From Rhodobacter sp. (GTDB taxonomy: Bacteria > Pseudomonadota > Alphaproteobacteria > Rhodobacterales > Rhodobacteraceae), in the NCBI GenBank assembly GCA_013824055.1, contig PNNE01000439.1, forward strand, positions 1-14,242: 14,242 nucleotides of DNA, in the 5' to 3' direction. Below the pieces are notes generated by a model, which saw nothing but the letters and a program-made list of their open reading frames with translations, searched no databases and was not told the DNA's origin. Of this stretch, positions 7,033 to 14,242 are shown piece after piece. The translations under genes were made by a program, and so were the position numbers. Every line of letters begins with the position of its first letter. Position 1 is the stretch's first letter.

Positions 7033-7599
7033 TTGAAAGTCATCGCCTCCTCGCTTCGCAAGGGCAACGTCGTCGAAATGGACGGCAGGCTCTATGTCGT
7101 CCTGACCGCCTCGAACTTCCATCCCGGCAAGGGCACGCCGACAACCTCGGTCGACATGCGCCGGATTTCGGACGGGACCAAGGTTTCGGAACGCTGGCGG
7201 ACGACCGAAATGGTCGAGAAGGCCACCGTCGACGAGCGGGAGTATGACTTTCTTTACGAGGACGGCGAGGGCTTCCACTTCATGGAGCCGACCACCTACG
7301 AGCAGGTCGTGGTGACCGAGGATATCCTGGGGGCGAACAAGGCCTATCTTCAGGAAGGCATGCGCTGCTATGTGAAGACCTTCGACGGGGTTCCGATCGC
7401 GATGGAAGTGCCGCAGAAGATCACCGTCGAGATCCTGGAGACCGAGCCGGTCACCAAGGGGCAGACCGCCTCGTCGTCCTACAAGCCGGCGGTCGTGCAG
7501 AACGGACTGCGGGTCATGGTTCCCCCCCATATCGGGCCGGGCGTGCGGATCGTGATCAACACCGATGACGACAGCTATGTCGAGCGCGCCAAGGACTGA
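7033..7599 (+). CDS. efp: elongation factor P
   Basis: Cytoplasmic translation factor that binds the ribosome between the P and E sites and relieves stalling at polyproline stretches. 188 residues with the three-beta-domain layout: N-terminal KOW-like domain (MKVIASSLRKGNVVEMDGRL), OB domain II, and C-terminal OB domain with VVKGQTA-like VTKGQTASSSYKPA and MVPPHIGPG. The loop FHPGKGTP carries Lys33, equivalent to the lysine modified by EpmB/EpmA in Escherichia coli. The start is taken as TTG at 7033, with AAGGA 8 nt upstream; the frame is open further upstream but has no similarity there. Divergent from the frameshifted epmA. No epmB is in the window. Confidence 0.96.
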   Translation: MKVIASSLRKGNVVEMDGRLYVVLTASNFHPGKGTPTTSVDMRRISDGTKVSERWRTTEMVEKATVDEREYDFLYEDGEGFHFMEPTTYEQVVVTEDILGANKAYLQEGMRCYVKTFDGVPIAMEVPQKITVEILETEPVTKGQTASSSYKPAVVQNGLRVMVPPHIGPGVRIVINTDDDSYVERAKD

Positions 7600-7699
7600 C
7601 TGCCCGCCGCGGGCATGTCCTGACGTCCTTGTGGCTTCAACTGGCTGATCACGGACGTCGGCGACCTGGAAAGCCGATGGCGCAATGCGGGAAAGCCAA

Positions 7700-7722
7700 G
7701 GTGGGCGGATCGCCCACCCTAC
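7700..7722 (-). repeat. REP-like hairpin with GTAG head
   Basis: On the minus strand GTAG is followed directly by a perfect hairpin GGTGGGCG-ATC-CGCCCACC. A GTAG head plus a GC-rich palindrome is the layout of REP elements mobilised by RAYT transposases (TnpA_REP). It lies between the convergent efp and DUF1684 genes and could also end efp transcription. The efp 3' flank also has a short hairpin at 7602-7614 (GCCCG/CGGGC). No other gene is seen in 7600-7746. Confidence 0.5.
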
Positions 7723-7746
7723 GCCCGTGCCACGCGCCCGGTGGCG

Positions 7747-8502
7747 CTATCGGTGTCGCTGTGGCGCCAGCTCGCCCGCCTCGATCCGGAACGGCAGGAT
7801 GTTGCCGGCCGGCGGCAGCGGGCAGACGGCGAAATCGGTGAAGGCACAGGGCGGCGAGATGGCGCGGTTGAAGTCCAGCGTGATCCCGGTCTCGGTCGCG
7901 TCTTCTCCGAAAAGAAAGCGGCAGGCCGGATAGGTCTCGCCCGCCGTGGCATCGCGAAAGACGAACATCGGCTTGCCGGACTTCCAGTGGGTCGGCGTCA
8001 GGGTGACGGTCTGGCCCTGGTGCTGAAACGTCGCGCGATGGGTCAGGGTCACGCAAGCGGTGGAGCCGTCTTTCATCGCAACCTCAGAGGCTTGCGGCGC
8101 AAAGCTCTCCCACCTTGCCCGGATCGCCCAGGCAGGGGCGACGGGATAGTGGCGCAGCTTGACCGACGGGCTGAGGGTCAGGTCGCGGACCCGCAGGGCC
8201 GGACTGCCGGCGACCGTGTGGAGTTCCAGCAGGAACGGGTCGACCTGCACCTGCGGAAAGGCATCGGGGACGGGCTGGAAGCATTGCGGATCCTTGCCGG
8301 GCCGGGCGAAGCTGGCGCCGGTCGCGGTCAGGTCCAGCGTTCCCAGAAGTTCGGGGCCGGAGGGAAGCCGCACCTCTTGCGCCGCGCCCACCAGGTAGCG
8401 CCCAGGGGCAAGGTCGATGCGCGCGACAAGGTTCAGCCAGCCGTCCGGCGCGGTCAGTGCTGCAAGGCGGGACGCGCGCCAGTCGGCAAGCGACCCCGCC
8501 AT
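7747..8502 (-). CDS. DUF1684 domain-containing protein
   Basis: 251-residue protein recognisable as the DUF1684 family, whose function is unknown. Family landmarks in the C-terminal half are GETYPACRFLF (188-198), LDFNRAISPPCAFTDFAVCPLPP (209-231) and LPFRIEAGE (236-244), with conserved Cys219 and Cys227. The N-terminus (MAGSLADWRASRLAALT) resembles the usual W-R-x-x-R start. No signal peptide or membrane segment is seen, so it is probably cytoplasmic. The start at 8502 is the ATG in the last-read of four tandem 20-bp repeats; an in-frame GTG at 8505 is possible. It follows murI on the same strand, and translation is probably coupled through stop/start overlaps in the repeats. Confidence 0.85.
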   Translation of the reverse strand: MAGSLADWRASRLAALTAPDGWLNLVARIDLAPGRYLVGAAQEVRLPSGPELLGTLDLTATGASFARPGKDPQCFQPVPDAFPQVQVDPFLLELHTVAGSPALRVRDLTLSPSVKLRHYPVAPAWAIRARWESFAPQASEVAMKDGSTACVTLTHRATFQHQGQTVTLTPTHWKSGKPMFVFRDATAGETYPACRFLFGEDATETGITLDFNRAISPPCAFTDFAVCPLPPAGNILPFRIEAGELAPQRHR

Positions 8503-8574
8503 CACGCTGCCTCGCCCGCCATCACGCTGCCTCGCCCGCCATCACGCTGCCTCGCCCGCCATCACGCTGCCTCG
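8495..8574 (-). repeat. 4 x 20-bp perfect tandem repeat carrying stop-start junctions
   Basis: Plus-strand unit CCCGCCATCACGCTGCCTCG, copies at 8495, 8515, 8535 and 8555, all identical. Read on the minus strand each unit is CGAGGCAGCGTGATGGCGGG: a GAGG ribosome-site-like motif, a TGA stop, and an ATG sharing the A (TGATG), with 7 nt between GAGG and ATG. murI ends at the TGA of the first-read copy (8564-8562). ATGs at 8562, 8542 and 8522 each open a 6-codon frame M-A-G-E-A-A that stops on the next TGATG; the ATG at 8502 starts the DUF1684 gene. The period of 20 nt equals a 21-nt mini-ORF overlapping by 1 nt. Slippage duplication of an original single junction is the likely origin. Confidence 0.95.
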
Positions 8575-9374
8575 AAGGTGATCTTCCGGCGCAGGAACTG
8601 GGTGGCCTTGTTCGAGACATAGGCCGGATCGCCGGTGGTCAGGAACCTGGACAGCGTGCCGGTCCCGGCGAACTGCGGGCGGCGGTGCAGGTAGTCGGCC
8701 AGGCTTTCGGCCACCAGGTTGGCCTGCGAGTAGACCTTGACCCCCGGCCCCAGCGCATCGGCAAAGACCTTTTCCATCAGCGGGTAATGGGTGCAGCCCA
8801 GGATCGCGGCCTCGGGCGCTGGCATCCGGCGTTTCAGCGCCTCGACATGGCTGCGGACGAGCGCCTCGGCCAGGATCTCGTCGCCCTGTTCGATGGCATC
8901 GACCACGCCGCCGCAGGGCTGCGCCTCGACGTCGACGCCGATGGCGCGGAAGGCCAGTTCGCGCTGGAAGGCGCGGCTGGCGACGGTGGCGGGGGTGGCG
9001 AAAAGCGCGACATGCTTGACCGCCACCTCGCGCGGGGGAGAGTTGTCGCCCCACTGCCGTTCGGTCAGCGCCTCGATCAGGGGCACGAAGACGCCAAGCA
9101 CCCGCTTGTCGGTGGGCACCCAGGTCTCCTGCATGCGCTTCAGCGCCGCGGCCGAAGCGGTGTTGCAGGCCAGGATGACCAGATCGCAACCCTCGGCCCA
9201 GAGGCGTTCGGTCGCGGCGCAGGTCAGGGCAAAGATGTCGTCCGAGGTGCGGACGCCGTAGGGGGCGTGGGCATTGTCGCCGAAATAGACGAATGGGACG
9301 TCAGGTAGACGTTTTGTCAACGAATCAAGAACAGTCAGGCCGCCGAGACCCGAATCGAAGACGCCAACTGCCAT
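8562..9374 (-). CDS. murI: glutamate racemase
   Basis: Cofactor-independent racemase converting L- to D-glutamate for peptidoglycan, cytoplasmic. 270 residues, normal length. The N-terminal signature is VGVFDSGLGGLTVL (3-16, with Asp7 and Ser8). The two catalytic cysteines are both present: Cys70 in I-L-A-C-N-T-A-S and Cys194 in L-G-C-T-H-Y-P-L. FGDNAHAPYG (31-40) is also typical. The start at 9374 (MAVGVFDSG) is set by the family N-terminus; the open frame to 9461 has no similarity, and the ribosome site is weak. The C-terminal codons F-E-A-A and the stop lie inside the tandem repeat. Divergent from the LysR gene, upstream of DUF1684. Confidence 0.96.
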   Translation of the reverse strand: MAVGVFDSGLGGLTVLDSLTKRLPDVPFVYFGDNAHAPYGVRTSDDIFALTCAATERLWAEGCDLVILACNTASAAALKRMQETWVPTDKRVLGVFVPLIEALTERQWGDNSPPREVAVKHVALFATPATVASRAFQRELAFRAIGVDVEAQPCGGVVDAIEQGDEILAEALVRSHVEALKRRMPAPEAAILGCTHYPLMEKVFADALGPGVKVYSQANLVAESLADYLHRRPQFAGTGTLSRFLTTGDPAYVSNKATQFLRRKITFEAA

Positions 9375-9491
9375 GCCTGCCACTTTCGCCTTGGCGCAAT
9401 CGCTGCGCGGGATGCCTTTGCGGTGATCATAGGGGGGACGGGCCGGGGGCGAAAGACCCAAGCGCGCGCCCGCCGTTCAGGCAGGGCGGGG

Positions 9492-9523
9492 TTTCACATG
9501 CGATGGCGGCTCCCTATGTAGGG
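9492..9523 (+). promoter_or_regulatory. possible lysR promoter and inverted repeat
   Basis: TTTCAC (9492-9497), a 17-nt spacer and TATGTA (9515-9520) loosely fit a sigma-70 promoter. The -10 region lies in the inverted repeat CCCTA-TG-TAGGG (9512-9523), about 45 nt before the LysR start, where an autoregulatory site would be expected in the murI-lysR divergent gap. Matches are weak. Confidence 0.25.
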
Positions 9524-9566
9524 GCGGACGTGGTAGGGTGCAAAACGCTTTGAGGCGAGGGTGAGC

Positions 9567-10472
9567 ATGGATTGGGACAAGCTGAGGATCTTTCACGCCG
9601 TGGCGGAGAAGGGCAGCCTGACCCATGCGGGGGATGTGCTGCACCTGTCGCAATCGGCGGTCAGCCGACAGATCCGCGCGCTGGAGGAAAGCCTGAACGT
9701 CACGCTGTTCCACCGGCACGCGCGGGGTCTGATCCTGACCGAACAGGGCGAGATCCTGTTCGACGCGACGACGCAGATGGTCCGGCGGCTGGATGCGACG
9801 GCGGCGCGGATCCGCGACAGCGAGGACGAGGTCTTTGGCGAGCTGCGGGTGACGACGACGACGGGGTTCGGGACCCTCTGGCTCGCCCCCCGGCTGGCGC
9901 GGTTGTACGAGAAGTATCCGGCGCTGAAGATCGACCTGATGCTGGAAGAGCGGGTCCTTGACCTGCCGATGCGCGAGGCGGACGTCGCGATCCGGATGAA
10001 GGAGCCAAGCCAGGCCGATCTGATCCGCAAGCGGCTGATGCAGATCAAGATGCAGATGTTCGCCACGCCGGAATACCTGGCGACCCACGGTGAGCCGCAG
10101 TCGATGGACGATTTCAGCAGCCACCGTCTGATCAGCCAGCACGCGGGCACGCCGCAGGTGGCGGCAGGGGCACTGCTGGTGGCCGAACTCATGACGCATG
10201 ACATCCCCTCGACCCTGACGGTGAACAACTATTTCGGGGTGCTGCAAGGCGTGCTGAACCATCTGGGGATCGGGGTGCTGCCAGACTATCTGACCGACGA
10301 TTTCCCCAATCTTGTCAGGGTCTTGCCCGACGTTGAAAGCGCCGAGGTGCCGGTGTTCCTGGCCTATCCCGAGGAACTGCGCCATTCGAAACGCGTGGCG
10401 GCCTTCCGGGATTTCGTCACCGAAGAGATCATGGTCTTCCGCCGCAGGCAGGCCGAGGATGCGGCCGCCTGA
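9567..10472 (+). CDS. LysR-family transcriptional regulator
   Basis: 301-residue LysR-type regulator. The N-terminal winged helix-turn-helix spans about residues 1-60, with the recognition region LTHAGDVLHLSQSAVSRQIR (18-37) followed by the linker helix. The C-terminal periplasmic-binding-like effector domain starts near 90 (GELRVTTTTGFGTLWLAPRL) and includes LPMREADVAIRM. From memory this close LysR subtype is often found next to trxB and an Lrp gene in Rhodobacteraceae; here neither is adjacent. The ATG at 9567 is chosen, with GAGGGTGA upstream; an in-frame GTG lies two codons earlier at 9561. Divergent from murI. The ligand and target genes cannot be told from sequence. Confidence 0.93.
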   Translation: MDWDKLRIFHAVAEKGSLTHAGDVLHLSQSAVSRQIRALEESLNVTLFHRHARGLILTEQGEILFDATTQMVRRLDATAARIRDSEDEVFGELRVTTTTGFGTLWLAPRLARLYEKYPALKIDLMLEERVLDLPMREADVAIRMKEPSQADLIRKRLMQIKMQMFATPEYLATHGEPQSMDDFSSHRLISQHAGTPQVAAGALLVAELMTHDIPSTLTVNNYFGVLQGVLNHLGIGVLPDYLTDDFPNLVRVLPDVESAEVPVFLAYPEELRHSKRVAAFRDFVTEEIMVFRRRQAEDAAA

Positions 10473-10502
10473 AATGCTGCCATGCAGCGTTTGCATAGCG
10501 GC

Positions 10503-10523
10503 ATTGCCCAAACGTCGGGCAAT
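10503..10523 (+). terminator. hairpin downstream of lysR
   Basis: Perfect 7-bp inverted repeat ATTGCCC / GGGCAAT with a 7-nt loop, 30 nt after the lysR stop. It lacks a T-run, so it is a weak terminator candidate or an operator for the following transcript. Confidence 0.35.
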
Positions 10524-10544
10524 CCGGACTTGTTTGCGCAAGCA

Positions 10545-10643
10545 TGGAGCACTAATTGAATACTCGAAGCGGCGATGAGCGTGCTCTCGTCCCTTCGTAC
10601 CTCCCTGTTGGACTTGGCCGAGCGGAAGCTCGGCCTTTTTTTT
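10545..10643 (+). ncRNA. candidate small RNA ending in an intrinsic terminator
   Basis: The 150 nt after lysR contain no convincing ORF but end in a very strong terminator (10616-10643). The last 90 nt include a short hairpin GAGC-gt-GCTC (10577-10586) and an unpaired CCTCCC (10600-10605) that could pair with Shine-Dalgarno sequences, as in several alphaproteobacterial trans-acting small RNAs. A weak promoter (TTGTTT near 10530, then an A/T-rich TAATTGAATAC stretch near 10553) could start it. Alternatively the terminator simply ends the lysR transcript. The 5' end is a guess. Confidence 0.35.
10616..10643 (+). terminator. intrinsic terminator (lysR or small RNA)
   Basis: Perfect 8-bp stem GGCCGAGC / GCTCGGCC with GGAA tetraloop, followed by eight T. 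Classical rho-independent terminator on the plus strand. Confidence 0.93.
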
Positions 10644-10657
10644 CGCCATGGCGCATG

Positions 10658-10686
10658 AAAAAGGCCCGGCAGTCGCCTGCCGGGCC
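10658..10686 (-). terminator. intrinsic terminator of the PRC-barrel-like gene
   Basis: On the minus strand a perfect 10-bp stem GGCCCGGCAG / CTGCCGGGCC with a GCGA tetraloop is followed by five T. It lies 43 nt after the minus-strand gene's stop and back to back with the plus-strand terminator at 10616-10643. Confidence 0.92.
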
Positions 10687-10691
10687 GCATG

Positions 10692-10739
10692 TGGAAGACA
10701 CAGGTCAGCCGCCGCTGGAAGCCACAGGTCAGCCGCCGC
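10692..10739 (-). repeat. 24-bp tandem duplication across the stop codon
   Basis: Two adjacent 24-bp copies (10692-10715 and 10716-10739) differ at one base. Both contain the G-G-stop sequence, so the 3' end of the PRC-barrel-like gene and its TGA (10731-10729) are duplicated in frame. Readthrough would add P-V-A-S-S-G-G before a second TGA at 10707-10705. Confidence 0.9.
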
Positions 10740-11193
10740 TGCCCTCGGTTGTGTCGGTCGCATCGTCCGACTTTGTTCCGTCGTTCGAATCGTCCTGGGC
10801 CGGTGCGGTCGGGTCGATATTCGACGAGATCGCGGCGATCAGTTCGGATTCCGTCCAGCCCAGAGTCAGCGAGCCGTCGGCGGTCATGTCACCGGCCAGC
10901 GGCACGGTGAAGGACTTGACGCTGGACTTGGCACCGAAGTCGCTGTTCAGCGTGACCACGGCGACCGGGCCGCCATCGGCTTCGTAGACGCTTTCGATCT
11001 GGCCGATCACGATCTGATCCTTGGTGCGGACCTCGTTGCCGACAAAGGCGGAATCGCTCATCACCGTCACGGTGGTCATGTCCTCGGGGGTGGCGCCGAT
11101 GGTGATGTCGGAGCTGAGATCCAGCGCGACGGCCGGTGCGCCGACCAGCACTGCCAGTGCCACCGAGGCCAGCAGGGGTTTGGAATTGAACAT
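10729..11193 (-). CDS. secreted PRC-barrel-like protein
   Basis: 154-residue predicted periplasmic protein. Residues 1-24 are a Sec signal peptide (MFNSKPLLASVALAVLVGAPAVAL). Residues about 33-125 resemble a PRC-barrel: FVGNEVRTKDQIVIGQIESV, a glycine-containing strand pair VAVVTLNSDFG, then FTVPL and LTLGWTESELIAAI. The tail from about 132 is acidic and low-complexity (DDSNDGTKSDDATDTTEGSGG) and probably disordered. The start at 11193 has AGGAG 7 nt upstream; the frame to 11301 is an extension over the intergenic region. It ends at a strong terminator and is monocistronic. The domain call is by pattern only; function is unknown. Confidence 0.8.
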   Translation of the reverse strand: MFNSKPLLASVALAVLVGAPAVALDLSSDITIGATPEDMTTVTVMSDSAFVGNEVRTKDQIVIGQIESVYEADGGPVAVVTLNSDFGAKSSVKSFTVPLAGDMTADGSLTLGWTESELIAAISSNIDPTAPAQDDSNDGTKSDDATDTTEGSGG

Positions 11194-11213
11194 TCGTCTT
11201 CTCCTGATGTGGT

Positions 11214-11227
11214 GCCGAAAATTCGGC
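11214..11227. promoter_or_regulatory. short inverted repeat in the PRC-barrel-like gene leader
   Basis: GCCGAA-AA-TTCGGC, 6-bp arms, 20 nt upstream of the PRC-barrel-like ATG. It could be an operator or a leader hairpin; no protein is assigned. The rest of the 294-nt divergent gap to purL shows no gene. Confidence 0.25.
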
Positions 11228-11431
11228 ATGCTCCAGTCAACCGGCCAAGGTAGCGGATGTTCCCAGCAAACGCCGTCTTTCCCGGCGCGGAACGCCGCCA
11301 TGCAGGAAGGCGCAGTCGGCCGGCGAGGGAGCCCAGGGCAATCGGGCGGTCATGGGCGTTTCGCGTCCTGCGACGCGGCGCGGCGGGCACAATTTTTCTG
11401 CGAAAACTGCGGCAGGGCCGGATGCGGTGGT

Positions 11432-11460
11432 TTGCCCTTCCCGTGCCTTTCCCGTAAGAG
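11432..11460 (+). promoter_or_regulatory. possible purL promoter
   Basis: TTGCCC (11432-11437), 17-nt spacer, TAAGAG (11455-11460), 27 nt before the purL ATG. The -35 is plausible but the -10 matches TATAAT at only three positions. No purine riboswitch or PurR-like palindrome was recognised. Confidence 0.3.
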
Positions 11461-11487
11461 GCGCGCAAACCTGCCAGAGGGGATGCC

Positions 11488-13640
<2,153 letters not shown>

Positions 13641-13641
<1 letters not shown>

Positions 13642-14141
13642 TGCTGCGCCCGGCGACGCTGGCGGATGTCCCGTTCATCCGGGGCATCGCAAGCCACCCC
13701 GACAACGCGCCCTTCATCACCGACGAGGACGATGCCGCGCTTGCAGCCTATCTGGCCGACCCCGCCAACCGCCTGCTGATCTGGGAGGCTGGCTGCGTGC
13801 CGCTGGGGTTTGCGCTGTTCTGCCAGGTCGATGAACCCTCGGGCGCGGTGGAGTTGCGGCGGCTGGCACTTGCCGGGACAGGTCGGGGACAGGGGCAGCC
13901 CTTCCTGCGGGCGCTGGTGGACTACGGATTTGGCACCTTGGGCGCAGCGCGGGTCTGGCTGGACGCCTCGTCCGAAAATGCGCGCGCGATGCGGACCTAC
14001 GACCGCGCGGGCTTCACGCTGGAGGGGCGGCTGCGCCAGCACTGGTATCGCCCGGCGCTGGGGCGGGTGGTGGACCTGATCCTGTACGGGATGCTGCGGA
14101 GCGAATGGGAAGCCCTTGATCCCCTTCCGGCACAGGCCTAG
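13641..14141 (+). CDS. GNAT-family N-acetyltransferase
   Basis: 166-residue acyl-CoA N-acyltransferase of the GNAT fold. LRPATLADVPFIRGI opens strand 1 and helix 1. ELRRLALAGTGRGQGQPFLRAL (about 72-93) is the acetyl-CoA pyrophosphate-binding region with the R/Q-x-x-G-x-G/A type loop. RVWLDASSENARAMRTYDRAGFTLEGRLR (about 109-137) is the usual motif B end (N-x-x-A-x-x-x-Y-x-x-x-G-F). Substrate unknown; ribosomal-protein acetyltransferase-like architecture is possible. The ATG at 13641 shares its A with the purL stop, so translation is coupled to purL. Next comes a bolA-family gene 27 nt on. Confidence 0.9.
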
Positions 14142-14168
14142 GTTTGTCGGGAAGAAGGAGACCGCCAG

Positions 14169-14242
14169 ATGCCCATCGAAGCCCGCGACATCGAAGCCCT
14201 GATCCGGGAGGCTTTCCCGAACGCCAGGATCAGCGTGCAGGG
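14169..14242 (+). CDS. BolA/IbaG family protein (partial, runs off window)
   Basis: 24 codons are visible: M-P-I-E-A-R-D-I-E-A-L-I-R-E-A-F-P-N-A-R-I-S-V-Q. The pattern (ADDIEALIREAFPDAxIxV) is that of short BolA/IbaG proteins, which partner monothiol glutaredoxins in iron-sulfur cluster handling. AAGGAG lies 8 nt upstream of the ATG. From memory purL-bolA-grxD is a common order in Rhodobacteraceae, which supports the call. No catalytic part is visible because the window ends. Confidence 0.75.
   Translation, partial: MPIEARDIEALIREAFPNARISVQ

Noticed and set aside
8495..8574. CRISPR-like array
   Set aside because: The 20-bp units are directly contiguous with no spacers and lie across a gene junction; it is a simple tandem repeat.
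9477..10763. 428-codon open frame on the minus strand opposite the LysR gene
   Set aside because: Mirror frame of the LysR gene with shadow-type composition, and it crosses the terminators at 10616-10686.
10556..10987. 143-codon plus-strand ORF over the terminators
   Set aside because: It runs through two strong terminators and antisense to the PRC-barrel-like gene; composition is not protein-like.

Overview
The window is high-GC alphaproteobacterial chromosome, most like a Rhodobacteraceae member such as Paracoccus or Rhodobacter. The grounds are the family-typical ArgS, SPOR protein, EF-P and LysR sequences and a gene-transfer-agent type holin/endolysin pair. It is mostly core metabolism and translation on both strands. 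No tRNA, rRNA, CRISPR array, insertion sequence or prophage structural gene was seen.

Left part (1-5611, all minus strand). In transcription order: argC (arginine biosynthesis), ccmE (heme chaperone for cytochrome c maturation), a GH108-type endolysin, a three-helix GTA-type holin, argS (arginyl-tRNA synthetase), a SPOR-domain envelope protein, and the first codons of a further gene, possibly nagZ. The endolysin and holin overlap by 10 nt and form a two-gene lysis cassette between housekeeping genes, as expected for gene transfer agents, whose release genes lie away from the capsid cluster.

Middle part (5612-9374). epmA (EF-P lysyl-lysine ligase, minus) is divergent from efp (plus); together they form an EF-P modification module. 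epmA carries a frameshift near 6788 while EF-P and its modifiable lysine are intact. After efp come a REP-like hairpin and then, on the minus strand, murI (glutamate racemase) followed by a DUF1684 gene. The murI/DUF1684 junction is a four-fold tandem 20-bp repeat. Each copy carries a Shine-Dalgarno-like GAGG, a stop and an overlapping start (TGATG), which makes a chain of three 6-codon mini-ORFs. This is the most unusual structure in the window.

Right part (9375-14242). A LysR-type regulator (plus) is divergent from murI. It is followed by a possible small RNA ending in a strong intrinsic terminator, back to back with the terminator of a secreted PRC-barrel-like protein gene (minus). Divergent from that gene are purL (purine biosynthesis), a GNAT acetyltransferase with TGATG overlap to purL, and the start of a bolA-family gene that runs off the window.

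Family assignments are from recognised motifs only; no database search was run.
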